Of a stretch of DNA of 64,000 nucleotides, positions 46,138-55,767 are shown piece after piece (position 1 is the first letter of the stretch; each line of letters opens with the position of its first letter). Below the pieces are notes generated by a model. The model searched no databases and was not told where the DNA came from. It was given only the letters and a program-made list of their open reading frames with translations. Source of the DNA: Falsirhodobacter xinxiangensis (GTDB lineage Bacteria; Pseudomonadota; Alphaproteobacteria; Rhodobacterales; Rhodobacteraceae); assembly GCF_004959935.1 (NCBI RefSeq), contig NZ_SMYN01000013.1, forward strand, positions 1 to 64,000, written 5' to 3'. Position numbers and translations under genes: made by a program.

Positions 46138-46986
46138 ATGCGATACGACAGTCTGGACAGTTACCTTGCCATCGGCACTCCGAAAGGCCCGGTCGCAATG
46201 GTCATGGCCGAGGACGAGGTGGAGATCGCATCCACCGTCGCCCACTGCCTGAAGATCGGGTTTCCCACGGTCCTGCTGCTCGCCCCGTCCGAGATCCGGG
46301 TGGAAATCGACGCAAGGGCCGTCCGCATCGGCCATGACGCCCATGCCGACAATGCCTTGCCCCGTGCGGTGAACCGGTTGATCGCCGCCGCGCCGGGCGT
46401 CTGGATCCATTATTGCTTCAACGCCGAATACCTGTTCTTCCCCTTCTGCGAGACGCGGCGCGTGCGCGAGTTGATCGCATTCCATGCCGAAGAACGGCGC
46501 GATGCCTTTCTCAGCTATGTCGTCGATCTTTACACGGGCGATCTGCACCGCTTTCCGCTGGCGGTTTCGCTGGAGGAGGCGCTGCTGGACAAGTCCGGCT
46601 ATTACGCGCTGGGCCGAAAGGGGCCGGATGGCGATCCACGCGAAAGACAGCTGGATTTCTTCGGCGGGCTGCGCTGGCGATACGAGGAACATATCCCCGT
46701 CGTGCGGCGCAAGATCGACCGGATCGCACTTTTTCGTGCGAAAGAGGGGTTGGTCCTGGGCCCCGATTTCACCTTCAACGATCAGGAATACAACACTTAT
46801 TCCTGTCCGTGGCACCACAGCGCCACCATCGCCACCTGTTCCTTCCGCACGGCAAAGGCATTGAAGACCAACCCCGCCTCGCGATACGGGGTCGCCGATA
46901 TGCGCTGGCACAACTCGGTCGAGTTCCGCTGGCATTCGCAACAGCTGATGGACCTTGGGCTGATGGAGCCGGGGCAATGGGTTTGA
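46138..46986 (+). CDS. Conserved protein of unknown function, possibly glycosyltransferase-like
   Basis: A 282-residue protein I do not place with certainty. It starts [13 protein letters not shown] and has the segment [25 protein letters not shown], which resembles the beginning of some family 2-like glycosyltransferases, but no clear DxD motif was identified. C-terminal stretches ([28 protein letters not shown]) are aromatic- and Cys/His-rich. No signal peptide or membrane helix is seen. It is divergent from miaB and one base upstream of queF, so it may be cotranscribed with queF. Confidence 0.5.
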   Translation: MRYDSLDSYLAIGTPKGPVAMVMAEDEVEIASTVAHCLKIGFPTVLLLAPSEIRVEIDARAVRIGHDAHADNALPRAVNRLIAAAPGVWIHYCFNAEYLFFPFCETRRVRELIAFHAEERRDAFLSYVVDLYTGDLHRFPLAVSLEEALLDKSGYYALGRKGPDGDPRERQLDFFGGLRWRYEEHIPVVRRKIDRIALFRAKEGLVLGPDFTFNDQEYNTYSCPWHHSATIATCSFRTAKALKTNPASRYGVADMRWHNSVEFRWHSQQLMDLGLMEPGQWV

Positions 46987-46987
46987 C

Positions 46988-47449
46988 ATGACGACGATCT
47001 ACGACAACCTGACGCAACTGGGCGGCAAGACCGAATTGCCCGCATCGCCCGAAGACGCGGTGCTGGAGCGTGTCTTCAACCCGCAGGCCGAGGTCGCCTA
47101 TTGCGTGCGCTTCACCGCGCCCGAATTCACCTCGCTTTGCCCGATGACGGGGCAGCCCGATTTCGCGCATCTGGTGATCGACTATGTCCCCGGTGGCTGG
47201 CTGGTCGAATCGAAATCGCTGAAGCTTTACCTTGGCGCATTCCGCAACCACGGCGCCTTCCACGAAGATTGCACGGTGTCCATCGCCCGGCGTCTGGCCG
47301 ATTTCCTCGAACCGCAATGGCTGCGGATCGGTGGCTACTGGTATCCGCGCGGGGGCATCCCGATCGACGTCTTCTATCAGACCGGGCCGGTGCCGAACGG
47401 TGTGTGGGTGCCGGATCAGGGCGTGCCGGGGTATCGCGGGCGCGGCTGA
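46988..47449 (+). CDS. queF: NADPH-dependent 7-cyano-7-deazaguanine reductase
   Basis: A 153-residue type I QueF that reduces preQ0 to preQ1 in queuosine synthesis. Cys51 ([13 protein letters not shown]) forms the thioimide, with Asp58 nearby and the conserved ESKSLKLYL region after. It follows the upstream gene by one base. The end overlaps the convergent iron permease gene by 34 bases. Confidence 0.95.
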   Translation: MTTIYDNLTQLGGKTELPASPEDAVLERVFNPQAEVAYCVRFTAPEFTSLCPMTGQPDFAHLVIDYVPGGWLVESKSLKLYLGAFRNHGAFHEDCTVSIARRLADFLEPQWLRIGGYWYPRGGIPIDVFYQTGPVPNGVWVPDQGVPGYRGRG

Positions 47450-49017
47450 CGCGCCAGCAGGATGACCGGGGCCATGCCGATGGCCACGATGACCAGCGCG
47501 GCGATCGCGGCTTCCTCGTAGGTACCGCGCGCCGCCTCGCCATACAGATGCGTTGCCAGCGTCTCCACGTTCAGCGGCCGCAGCAGCAGCGTCGCCGGAA
47601 GCTCCTTGGCGCAATCGACGAAGACCAGCAGCGCCAACGCCACCAGCGCGGGGCGCGACAGCGGCAGGTGGACCCGCAGGAACGTCCCCGACGGCCCCTG
47701 CCCCAGACTGCGCGAGGCGTGGTCAAGGGACGGCGGGATACGCGCGAACCCGGATTCGACCCCGCCGGTCGCAATGGCCATGAACCGCACCATATAGGCC
47801 AGCAGCACCGCCCCGCTGCCGCCCAGCAAAAGCACCGCTGGAAGCCCCGCCGCGATCAACCCCCGGTCCAGCGCCGCCACCAGCGGCAACAGCCCGATCG
47901 CCAGAACCGTTCCCGGCACGGCATAGCCCAGCGTCGTTGCCCGCGCCAAAAGCCCGCCCCGCCCATGCAGCCGCGCGGCATAGGCCGCGACCGTGCCGCA
48001 GATAAGCACCATCACCGTCGCCGCGCTTGCCAGCAGCACCGTGTTCAGCGCCTCGGTCCACAACGTGGGCGAGATGCCGGCGAAGGCGACGCGCTTCCAC
48101 GCCTCGACCATCAGATAGGTCGCAGGGGCGGCAAAGCCCAGCAGCACCGGGACCGCGCAGGCCAGCATCGCCAGCCCCGCCCGCCAGCCACGCAGGGCGC
48201 TGCGCCCGATGGGCCGGGGCCGCTGCCCGACGGCATAGCGCTGGTTCCGCCGCGCCCAACGCTCCAGCATCACCAGAGCCACGACCAGCGCCAGCATCGC
48301 AAGCGAGATCTGCGCCGCCCCCGGCAAATCCGCCCGCCCGATCCATGTGCTGTAGACGGACACCGTCATCGTCCGAACGCCCAGAAACTCCGACGCGCCG
48401 ATGTCGTTCAACGCCTCCATCAACGCCAGCGACACGCCCACCGCCACCGCCGGACGCGCCAGCGGCAGGGCGACGCGGCGAAACACCCGCCGCTCGCCCA
48501 AGGTGCGCGCCGCCTCGATCAGCCCCGCGGCCTGCGTGACGAACATCGCCCGCGCCGTCAGATAGACATAGGGATACAGCACCAGCCCAAGCAGCAGCAC
48601 GCAGCCCGTCATCGACCGCACATCAGGCAGCCGGAATTCGCGCGGGGATGAATAGCCAAGGACGGCCCGCACCCAGCCCTGCACCGCACCCACCGGATGC
48701 AGGATGTCCAGCCAGGCATAGGCCGAGATATAGGTCGGCACCGCCAGCGGCAGCAGCAGCGCCCATTCGAACAGCCGCCGCCCCGCAAAGTCATGCGCCG
48801 TGACCAGCCAAGCCGTCCCCGTGCCGACCACGGCCACCAGAACGCCGACCCCGGCCAGCAGAATTAGCGTATCGCGCAGCGCCGCGGGCAGGACATTGGC
48901 CGCCAGATGCGACCACAGCCCCGCGCTGCCCTGCGCCGCGATTGCCAGAAGCGATACGACCGGAAGGCAGACCAGCAGGGCGACCGCGGCCGCCCCGCCC
49001 AGCCATGCCCGCGTCAA
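47416..49017 (-). CDS. Iron(III) ABC transporter permease (FbpB-type)
   Basis: A 533-residue permease with two fused transporter halves and about twelve membrane helices. Each half carries an EAA loop ([24 protein letters not shown] and, in the second half, [22 protein letters not shown]). This fused arrangement is usual for FbpB/AfuB-type iron and some thiamine/phosphonate importers. It overlaps the binding protein gene by four bases and is last in the leftward operon. Confidence 0.88.
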   Translation of the reverse strand: MTRAWLGGAAAVALLVCLPVVSLLAIAAQGSAGLWSHLAANVLPAALRDTLILLAGVGVLVAVVGTGTAWLVTAHDFAGRRLFEWALLLPLAVPTYISAYAWLDILHPVGAVQGWVRAVLGYSSPREFRLPDVRSMTGCVLLLGLVLYPYVYLTARAMFVTQAAGLIEAARTLGERRVFRRVALPLARPAVAVGVSLALMEALNDIGASEFLGVRTMTVSVYSTWIGRADLPGAAQISLAMLALVVALVMLERWARRNQRYAVGQRPRPIGRSALRGWRAGLAMLACAVPVLLGFAAPATYLMVEAWKRVAFAGISPTLWTEALNTVLLASAATVMVLICGTVAAYAARLHGRGGLLARATTLGYAVPGTVLAIGLLPLVAALDRGLIAAGLPAVLLLGGSGAVLLAYMVRFMAIATGGVESGFARIPPSLDHASRSLGQGPSGTFLRVHLPLSRPALVALALLVFVDCAKELPATLLLRPLNVETLATHLYGEAARGTYEEAAIAALVIVAIGMAPVILLARQPRPRYPGTP

Positions 49018-50018
49018 TTGTCGAAACCGACCTTCTCGGCCAGCTCGCTCGCGGCCTTACGGTTGCGGGCCACTTCGGTCAGGCTGATCGTGTCGGGCAC
49101 CAGATCGCCGAATTGCACGATCAGCGGGCTGACGGCGGCGGTGGCATTCACCGGATGTTCGAAATTGGCCTCGGCATAGATTTTCTGCGCCTCGGGCGAG
49201 ACGAGGTATTCCAGCAGCGCGACGGCCTCGTCGCGGTTGGGCGCATGTTTCGCCACCGCCGCCCCCGACACGTTGATCTGCGTGCCGCCATTTTCGAACG
49301 TGGGGAAGACGAGCCGGATGGCGTTCACCCATTCCAGCTGATCCGGTCCGCCATTGCCCGAGAGCATCTGCCCGACGTAGTAGGAATTGGCGATGCCGAT
49401 GTCGCACAGCCCGCCCATGATGTCGCGTGCCACGTCCCGGTCGCCGCCCCCGGCCTTGCGGGCCAGATTGTCGTGAACCCCGGTCAGCCAGGCCTCGGCC
49501 TCCGCCTCGTCATAGTGGGCGATATAGGCCGCGGTCAGTGCGATGTTGTAAGGGTGCTGGCCGGAACGGATGCAGACGCGGCCCTTCCATTCGGGATCTG
49601 CCAGATCCTCGTAATGGAATTCGGTCAACTCCAGATCCTTGGCGGCGTAAAGCGCGCGGGCGCGCAGCGACAGGGCGAACCACTGGCCATCCGCATCGCG
49701 CATGCTTTCGGGGATCGCCGCCTCCAGCACCTCCGATTCCACGGGCTGGGTCAGGCCGCGATCCACCAGATCGACCAGATTGCCGATATCCACCGTCATC
49801 ATCACATCGGCGGGCGAACGGTCGCCCTCGGCCTCCACCCGTTCGGGCAGACCTTCCTTCAGAAAGATGGTGTTCACCTCGATCCCGCTGGATGCGGTGA
49901 ACGCTGCCAGCAGCGGCTCGACCAGCCCCGGCTCGCGCGTGGTGTACAGGTTCAGTTCCTGCGCGGCGGTGGCGCCCGCCAGAAACGAAAGGGCGGTGCC
50001 CAGTGCCAGATGTTTCAT
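49014..50018 (-). CDS. Iron(III) ABC transporter substrate-binding protein (FbpA/FutA-type)
   Basis: A 334-residue periplasmic protein with a signal peptide (about 1-19, cleaved after ATAA) and the FbpA fold: ELNLYTTREPGLVEPLL at the N-terminus. The adjacent tyrosines in IANSYYVGQML are the iron ligands of ferric-binding proteins. It receives Fe(III) for the permease at 47416 and the ATPase at 50094. An inverted repeat lies just upstream (50034-50062). Confidence 0.9.
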   Translation of the reverse strand: MKHLALGTALSFLAGATAAQELNLYTTREPGLVEPLLAAFTASSGIEVNTIFLKEGLPERVEAEGDRSPADVMMTVDIGNLVDLVDRGLTQPVESEVLEAAIPESMRDADGQWFALSLRARALYAAKDLELTEFHYEDLADPEWKGRVCIRSGQHPYNIALTAAYIAHYDEAEAEAWLTGVHDNLARKAGGGDRDVARDIMGGLCDIGIANSYYVGQMLSGNGGPDQLEWVNAIRLVFPTFENGGTQINVSGAAVAKHAPNRDEAVALLEYLVSPEAQKIYAEANFEHPVNATAAVSPLIVQFGDLVPDTISLTEVARNRKAASELAEKVGFDN

Positions 50019-50033
50019 TTCAGCCTCCCCAAG

Positions 50034-50062
50034 CGGATGATGCGCAATTTTTGCGTCATCCG
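50034..50062. promoter_or_regulatory. Imperfect inverted repeat upstream of the iron-binding protein gene
   Basis: CGGATGA-TG-CGCAA (50034-50047) is mirrored by TTGCG-TCATCCG (50051-50062), giving twelve paired bases with a two-base bulge. It lies in the 75-base gap between the ATPase and the binding protein genes. It could be an intra-operon hairpin that boosts binding protein expression, or an iron regulator site; its sequence does not match a Fur box I can name. Confidence 0.45.
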
Positions 50063-50093
50063 ACTTAAACAGTAAAGAAATTCGGATGCGCCC

Positions 50094-51104
50094 CTATGCC
50101 GCATCTGCCGGGAAGACCAGCACGCCCGCCGGATCGGCCCGCAGGAAGACGCCATCGCCCTGCCGCAGCCCGTGCCGCCTGCTGGACCGCATCCGCATCT
50201 CTTGCCCGCAGGCAAGACGCAGGCGGGTCTGCTCGATCTCTCCCATCAGCGTGACCGTGGTGACGGTCGCGGGCGTGCCGCTGTCCGCCGGATGCAGCGA
50301 TTGCGGGCGCAGCAAGACCTGCACCGCCGTGCCGTCCACGAAACCGGCCGCGACCGGGCCGAAGGGTGTCGCCACCGCGCCGCCACGGGTCGTTCCGTCA
50401 AAACGGTTGAAGTCGCAGAAGAACCCGGCGGCATAGGCGGTCCGGGGCCGGTCATAGACATCCTCGCCCCGCCCTGCCTGCACCACGCGACCCGCGCGCA
50501 TCAGCACCACCCGGTCGCCCGAGGACAGCGCCTCCTCAGGGTCGTGGGTCACCATCACGACCGTCGCCTCCAGCGCGGCAAGGATCGCCAGCGTCTCCTC
50601 GCGGATGCCGTCGCGCAAGGTCCGGTCGAGGTTGGAGAACGGCTCGTCCATCAGCAGCACATGCGGGCGCGGGGCCAGCGCGCGGGCCAGCGCGACCCGC
50701 TGTTGCTCGCCCCCCGACAGCATGTGGGGAAACCGTGCGGCCAGATGGCCGATGCCAAGCCGGCGGATGATCTCCTCGGCCATGGCCCCCGCATCCCTGT
50801 GGCGTTTCAGCCCGAAAAGGATGTTGTCACGGGCCGTCAGATGCGGGAACAGCGCATAGTCCTGAAACATGAACCCGACATGGCGATCCTCGGGGGCGAC
50901 ATGGGTGATGTCCTGTCCCAGCAGGCTGATCGTGCCCGCATCCGGCCTGTCCACCCCCGCGATCAGGCGAAGAAGCGTCGATTTCCCGCATCCGGACGGC
51001 CCGACAAGGCAGACCACCTCGCCCCGACCCGCGCCCAGCGAGACGTCCGACAATGCCTGCACCCCGCCGAAACGGCGCGAAACGCGGTCCAGTGCAAGCT
51101 CCAT
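50094..51104 (-). CDS. Iron(III) ABC transporter ATP-binding protein (FbpC-type)
   Basis: A 336-residue ATPase: Walker A GPSGCGKST near 36-44, signature [15 protein letters not shown] and Walker B LLMDEPFSNLD, followed by a C-terminal OB-like TOBE domain (about 240-336). It is first in the leftward iron operon and is divergent from a second transporter's ATPase, 55 bases away. The start at 51104 gives the expected N-terminus (MELALDRVSRRFGG). Confidence 0.9.
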   Translation of the reverse strand: MELALDRVSRRFGGVQALSDVSLGAGRGEVVCLVGPSGCGKSTLLRLIAGVDRPDAGTISLLGQDITHVAPEDRHVGFMFQDYALFPHLTARDNILFGLKRHRDAGAMAEEIIRRLGIGHLAARFPHMLSGGEQQRVALARALAPRPHVLLMDEPFSNLDRTLRDGIREETLAILAALEATVVMVTHDPEEALSSGDRVVLMRAGRVVQAGRGEDVYDRPRTAYAAGFFCDFNRFDGTTRGGAVATPFGPVAAGFVDGTAVQVLLRPQSLHPADSGTPATVTTVTLMGEIEQTRLRLACGQEMRMRSSRRHGLRQGDGVFLRADPAGVLVFPADAA

Positions 51105-51124
51105 CGTCTCCCCTTTCGGCTTCA

Positions 51125-51145
51125 ACACCCTGTCACATCCGGTGT
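51125..51145. promoter_or_regulatory. Inverted repeat in the divergent transporter promoter
   Basis: ACACC (51125-51129) and GGTGT (51141-51145) are inverted arms 11 bases apart in the 55-base space between two oppositely oriented transporter operons. A shared regulator could act here. The arms are short, so the support is modest. Confidence 0.3.
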
Positions 51146-51159
51146 ATAGGCGGGGCGCG

Positions 51160-52221
51160 ATGGCCAGCATAGACCTTACGGATGTGACACTCAGCTTCGG
51201 CGGCACCCGCGCGGTGGACCGCGTGTCGCTGTCCATGCCCTCGGGGGCGTTCTTCTCGCTTCTGGGGCCGTCGGGCTGCGGCAAGACCACGCTTCTGCGC
51301 CTGATCGCGGGGCTGGAGCGGCCGGAGACGGGCCGCATCGCGCTGGACGGGCAGGTCGTCGCAGAAGGGCGGCGCTTTGTCGAACCGGGCGAGCGGGATC
51401 TGGGCATGGTGTTCCAGTCCTATGCCCTGTGGCCGCATATGACCGTCGCCGCCAACGTCGCCTTCGGGCTTCAGATGCGGCGCATCCCCGCCAAGGATCG
51501 CGTGGCCGAGGCGCTGGCGATGGTCGGCCTGTCGCATCTGGCGGATCGCCGCCCGCATCAGCTTTCGGGTGGGCAGCGCCAGCGGGTCGCGCTGGCCCGA
51601 AGCCTTGCCGTGCGCCCCCGCCTGATCCTGTTGGACGAGCCGCTGGCGAACCTCGACGCGCATCTGCGCCAGTCGATGCTGGCCGAATTCCGGCGCATCC
51701 ATCGCCAGTCCGGGACGACCTTCGTCTTCGTCACCCACGACCAGAACGAAGCGATGGCGATTTCCGATCTGGTGGCCGTGATGGATGCCGGACGGCTGCA
51801 GCAGGTGGCCAGCCCGCAGGTGCTGTTCGACCGTCCCGCATCCGCGATGGTCGCGCGGTTCGTCGGCGCGGGGCGGACGGTGCCGGTGGATGTGCTGGGC
51901 AGTCGCGACGGGCATTGCGATCTGCTGCTGGCGGGGCATCGGCTGACCCTGCCGGGCGATGCGCCCCCCGGCCCCGGCTGGCTGTGCCTGCACGCCCGCG
52001 ATCTGGCGCTCGACCCGGCGGGCATCCCGGCCGAAGCCACGGGCCAGCGGTTCGAGAATGGGATGCACATGGTCCACGCGCTTCTGGCCGATGCCGAGGT
52101 GGACGTGCCCTCGCGCGGGCCGGTGCCGCCGGGGCCGATCCGCATCGCGATCGCGGGCGGCTGGGTCATTCCACGCGAAGGCGCCGCGGCCTGTCACCTT
52201 TCCGTCGCACCCGCGCAATAG
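51160..52221 (+). CDS. ABC transporter ATP-binding protein (FbpC/PotA-like), second divergent system
   Basis: A 353-residue ATPase: Walker A GPSGCGKTT near 36-44, QSYALWPHMTV Q-loop, signature LSGGQRQRVALARSL and Walker B LILLDEPLANLD, with a C-terminal TOBE-type domain from about 240. It lies 33 bases before a binding protein gene and powers the permease at 53330. GGCG precedes the ATG poorly; another start is not obvious. Confidence 0.87.
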   Translation: MASIDLTDVTLSFGGTRAVDRVSLSMPSGAFFSLLGPSGCGKTTLLRLIAGLERPETGRIALDGQVVAEGRRFVEPGERDLGMVFQSYALWPHMTVAANVAFGLQMRRIPAKDRVAEALAMVGLSHLADRRPHQLSGGQRQRVALARSLAVRPRLILLDEPLANLDAHLRQSMLAEFRRIHRQSGTTFVFVTHDQNEAMAISDLVAVMDAGRLQQVASPQVLFDRPASAMVARFVGAGRTVPVDVLGSRDGHCDLLLAGHRLTLPGDAPPGPGWLCLHARDLALDPAGIPAEATGQRFENGMHMVHALLADAEVDVPSRGPVPPGPIRIAIAGGWVIPREGAAACHLSVAPAQ

Positions 52222-52254
52222 AACGCGCGCAGCATCAAGAACCGGACATACGAC

Positions 52255-53241
52255 ATGACCCTCCGCTCCATCTCCCTCGGCCTTCTGCTCTCGACCGCGC
52301 TGCCCTTCGCGGCGCTGGCGCAGGCGTCGGGCACGATCACCGTCTATACCTCGCAGCCGAACGACCAGATGGCGGCGGTGGTCGAAGCGTTCAACGCCGA
52401 CCATCCCGAGATCACGGTCGAAGTCTTCCGTTCGGGTACGACCGAGCTGATGTCGAAGCTGGAGGCCGAATATGCCGCCGGTGCGCCGCAGGCCGACATC
52501 ATGCTGATCGCCGACACGCTGGCGATGACGCAGCTGAAGGATCAGGACCGTCTGCTGGCCTATGCGGATGCGCCGCTGGACGGCATCCCCGCCGCGCTGG
52601 TCGATCCCGACAAGACCTTCTTCGGCACCAAGCTGCTGACCACGGGCATCATCTACAACACCGATCTGGTGAAGACCGCGCCGACGAAATGGGCCGACCT
52701 TTCGACCCCCGAGGCTGCGGCACAGACGATCATGCCCAGCCCGCTTTATTCCGGGGCGGCGGTCGTCCATGTCGGCACGATGGTCCAGCAGCCCGACTTC
52801 GGGTGGGAGTATTTCGAGACGCTGGCCGATAACGGCGCGGTCGCGGGTCAGGGCAACGGCACCGTTCTGGAAGCCGTCGCCCGCGGCGAGAAGGCCTATG
52901 GCATGATCGTCGAATACATGGCGATGAACGCCAAGGCCAAAGGCTCGCCCGTCGATTTCGTCTTCCCCGAGGAAGGCGTGTCCACCATCACGCAGCCCGT
53001 CGCGATCATCGCGGGCAGCGACAATGTCGAGGCAGCGAAGGTCTTCGTCGATTGGCAGCTTGGACAGGCGGCGCAGGAACAGTCGGTCGCGCAGGGATAT
53101 TTCCCGATCCTCGAAGGCATGACCCCGCCCGAAGGCTATCCCGACCCGGCCACGATCAAGGTGCTGGAGGCCGACCCGGCCAAGATGCTGGCGGACGATC
53201 AGGCCAACAAGCAGGAATTCGCAGATCTTTTCGGCGGCTGA
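52255..53241 (+). CDS. ABC transporter substrate-binding protein of the FbpA/AfuA superfamily, substrate uncertain
   Basis: A 328-residue periplasmic protein with a signal peptide (about 1-23, cleaved near ALAQA) and the start TITVYTSQPNDQMAAVVEAF of this type. At the place where iron-binding relatives have two adjacent tyrosines the sequence reads YGMIVEYMAM, with single tyrosines only. Ferric iron is therefore uncertain; a phosphonate, polyamine or other anion is possible. It belongs with the ATPase at 51160 and the permease that follows. Confidence 0.85.
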   Translation: MTLRSISLGLLLSTALPFAALAQASGTITVYTSQPNDQMAAVVEAFNADHPEITVEVFRSGTTELMSKLEAEYAAGAPQADIMLIADTLAMTQLKDQDRLLAYADAPLDGIPAALVDPDKTFFGTKLLTTGIIYNTDLVKTAPTKWADLSTPEAAAQTIMPSPLYSGAAVVHVGTMVQQPDFGWEYFETLADNGAVAGQGNGTVLEAVARGEKAYGMIVEYMAMNAKAKGSPVDFVFPEEGVSTITQPVAIIAGSDNVEAAKVFVDWQLGQAAQEQSVAQGYFPILEGMTPPEGYPDPATIKVLEADPAKMLADDQANKQEFADLFGG

Positions 53242-53329
53242 CATCACGGGCATCCGGCGACGGGGCGGCGGGCATCTGCTTGCCGCCCTGATCGCATTCT
53301 ATGTCATCGCCATCGGGCTGTGGCCGCTG

Positions 53330-54865
53330 TTGCGCCTGTTCGCCCGCGCCGCCGATGCCACCGTGATCGCCGAGGCGTGGGACAGCCGTGCAACATGGCG
53401 CGCGCTGGAGAACACGCTGACCGCCTCTGCCGGGTCGGTGGTCATCTCGGTCGTGCTTGGCACCGCGCTGGCGCTGGCACTGGGCGCGTTCCGCATGCGC
53501 GGGCGGGTGGCGATGACGTTTCTGGCGCTGTCGCCGCTGCTGATCCCGTCGCAGATCATGGCGCTGGCGTGGATCGAGCTTGCGGGCATGCTGATCCCCG
53601 GCCCGAACCCGATCTATTCCGGCACCGGCATCGCGCTGCTGATGGGGGTCGAGCATATGCCGCTGGTTTTCATCGCCGTGCGCGCGGCGCTGAAGGCGAT
53701 CCCGGCGGATCTGGTCGAGGCGGCGCGGATCGGTGGCGCCTCGCAAGGGGCGATCCTGCGGCGGGTGATCCTGCCGCTGTGCTTTCCGGCCTGCGGGGCG
53801 GGGTCGGCGCTGGCCTTTGCGGCGGCGGTGGGCAATTTCGGGGTGCCCGCATTGCTGGGCATTCCGGGGCGGTTCCCGATGCTGACCACGCTGATCTATC
53901 AAAGGCTGAACGGGTTCGGGCCGTCGATCCTTGGGCAAGTGGCGGTGCTGGCCTTGCTGCTGGTGGCGCTGGCGGGCGCGGCACTGGCCCTGCGCGCGCT
54001 GACGCTGCGGCTGGCCGTTCCGGTGCCGCAAGGCCGCGCGTTCGACCGCCCGCCTGCCCCGCGCAAGGTGACGATGGCGGTCTGGGCGGGGCTTGTGCTG
54101 CTGATGGTGACGCCGATGCTGGCCCTCTTGGGCACGGCGCTCGCGCCCGCCTTGGGGGTGAAGCTGTCGCTGGACACCGCCAGCCTTTCCAATTTCGCGC
54201 AGGTGGCGGCCAGCCCGACCATCCGCCGCGCCTTCGTCAACTCGCTGCTGCTGTCGGTTGCGGCGGCGGTGATCTCCACGGCGATCGCCCTGCCCTTCGC
54301 ATGGCTGGCGCAGGTGGCGCGAAGCCGGGCGATGCGCCTTCTGGACTGGCTGGCCGATGCGCCCTTCGTCGTGCCGGGCACGGTGCTGGCGCTGGCGGTG
54401 ATCCTGACCTTCCTGCCGCCGCTGCCGATCCTCGGCGTCTCGGTCTATGGCACGCCCGCGATCCTGCTGCTCGCCTATCTGGCGCGGTTCCTGCCGCTGG
54501 CGCTGCGCCCGCTTTCCGCCGCCGCCGCCAGCACGGACCCCGCGCTGGACGAGGCGGCCCGCATCTTCGGCGCCCCCGTCCGCGCCCGGATCGCGCGCAT
54601 CTTCGCCCCGCCCGTCGCCGCCCCGGCGCTGGCGGGGGCCGTGCTGATCTTCATGACCGCCTTCAACGAACTGACCCTGTCCGCCCTGCTGTGGTCCAGC
54701 GGGAACGAGACCTTGGGCGTGATGATCTTTTCGCTGCAATACGAAGGGAATTCGACCGGGGCCGCCGCGCTGTCGGTGCTGTCGCTGCTGCTGGTCGCGG
54801 GGCTGGCGCTGGTGCTGGACCGGGCCTGCCGGGGGCGCGAGGGCGTGCTGCCCTGGCGCGATTGA
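53330..54865 (+). CDS. ABC transporter permease (FbpB-like, fused), start uncertain
   Basis: A permease of at least 511 residues with two fused transporter halves, about twelve helices and EAA loops in both (DLVEAARIGGASQGAILRRVILP; DEAARIFGAPVRARIARIF). The first canonical start, TTG 53330, would remove most of the first membrane helix. The frame stays open back to 53123 without ATG, GTG or TTG; the helix sequence begins near 53279 and CTG 53276 or ATC 53243 are conceivable starts just after the binding protein stop (53241). Translation may be coupled to that gene. Confidence 0.8.
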   Translation: MRLFARAADATVIAEAWDSRATWRALENTLTASAGSVVISVVLGTALALALGAFRMRGRVAMTFLALSPLLIPSQIMALAWIELAGMLIPGPNPIYSGTGIALLMGVEHMPLVFIAVRAALKAIPADLVEAARIGGASQGAILRRVILPLCFPACGAGSALAFAAAVGNFGVPALLGIPGRFPMLTTLIYQRLNGFGPSILGQVAVLALLLVALAGAALALRALTLRLAVPVPQGRAFDRPPAPRKVTMAVWAGLVLLMVTPMLALLGTALAPALGVKLSLDTASLSNFAQVAASPTIRRAFVNSLLLSVAAAVISTAIALPFAWLAQVARSRAMRLLDWLADAPFVVPGTVLALAVILTFLPPLPILGVSVYGTPAILLLAYLARFLPLALRPLSAAAASTDPALDEAARIFGAPVRARIARIFAPPVAAPALAGAVLIFMTAFNELTLSALLWSSGNETLGVMIFSLQYEGNSTGAAALSVLSLLLVAGLALVLDRACRGREGVLPWRD

Positions 54866-54887
54866 AAAAGGGGCCTTTCGGCCCCTT
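54864..54887 (-). terminator. Intrinsic terminator of the TrcR gene
   Basis: AAGGGGCC (54868-54875), a TTTC loop and GGCCCCTT (54880-54887). In the leftward direction the stem is followed by a T-run (TTTTTC, complement of 54864-54869), 6 bases after the trcR stop. It may also end the rightward permease transcript, although only two T residues follow in that direction. Confidence 0.85.
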
Positions 54888-54892
54888 CAGGA

Positions 54893-55645
54893 TCAGCGAC
54901 GGTGGTCGTCGTCCTCATCCTCGTCATCGTCAGATTGCGGCAGGTTGAAGAAGCTTTCCGCGTCCGAGAAGTCCGCGGGCGACTTTTCTTCTTCCTCGAC
55001 CTCGTCCTTCTTGAAGATGTCCAGCGCCGACGGCACGCGCGGCTCGTCCGTCATGCCCAGCGACTGCTCGGTCGAGACCAGCTTGCGGCGTTCGTCATCC
55101 GACATCACCCCGCCTTCGGCTGCGCGCTTGCGGGCGGCCTGCTGCACGGCGGTGTCCAGTTCCGACTGGCGGCACAGGCCCAGCGCGACCGGGTCGATCG
55201 GCGTCATCGACGCGATGTTCCAATGCGTGCGTTCGCGGATGGACTGGATCGTCGGCTTCGTGGTGCCGACCAGTTTCGCGATCTGCCCGTCGGACAGTTC
55301 CGGGTGGAACTTCACCAGCCACAGGATCGCGTTCGGGCGGTCCTGACGCTTCGACAGGGGCGTGTAACGCGGGCCGCGGCGTTTGTCCTCGCCCTGCGCC
55401 GCCGCGTTGAATTTCAGCTTCAGCTTGTAGAGCGGGTCTTTCTGGCCCTTCTCGATCTCGATCGCGTCAAGCTGGTTGTTGGCGACGGGATCGAACCCCT
55501 TAACGCCGGTCGCCACGTCGCCATCCGCGATGCCCTGCACTTCCAATTCGTGCATGCCGCAGAAATCCGCGACCTGCCGGAACGTCAGCGTGGTGTTATC
55601 GACAAGCCAGACAGCCGTCGCCTTGGACATCAGGGGCTTGGACAT
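54893..55645 (-). CDS. DUF1013 protein, TrcR-like cell cycle transcriptional regulator
   Basis: A 250-residue alphaproteobacterial protein. The N-terminal part (residues 8-60: VWLVDNTTLTFRQVADFCGMHELEVQGIAD) is a helix-turn-helix-like unit, and a second one (about 115-145: LSDGQIAKLVGTTKPTIQSI) follows. The C-terminal tail is acidic (SDDDEDEDDDHRR). Its Caulobacter homologue TrcR is a cell cycle regulator. The start is taken at 55645, with Met6 possible. Confidence 0.88.
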   Translation of the reverse strand: MSKPLMSKATAVWLVDNTTLTFRQVADFCGMHELEVQGIADGDVATGVKGFDPVANNQLDAIEIEKGQKDPLYKLKLKFNAAAQGEDKRRGPRYTPLSKRQDRPNAILWLVKFHPELSDGQIAKLVGTTKPTIQSIRERTHWNIASMTPIDPVALGLCRQSELDTAVQQAARKRAAEGGVMSDDERRKLVSTEQSLGMTDEPRVPSALDIFKKDEVEEEEKSPADFSDAESFFNLPQSDDDEDEDDDHRR

Positions 55646-55767
55646 GGGATCACTCCTTTACAAATCTCTCCCGCACCGGGAAAACGGTTGCGGGCGGGAC
55701 CCGCGAGGTTTCGTTTTCGGGAATTGACCCGTTATATAGTCCGGGCCGCAGCGAAGGGGAAGGGAAA

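Noticed and set aside
50034-50062. A canonical Fur box
   Set aside because: The repeat is GC-containing and bulged, and does not match the AT-rich Fur consensus; it was kept only as an inverted repeat.
53320-54948. An alternative plus-strand frame overlapping the permease gene
   Set aside because: It lacks hydrophobic helices and ABC permease motifs, while the chosen frame has twelve helices and two EAA loops.
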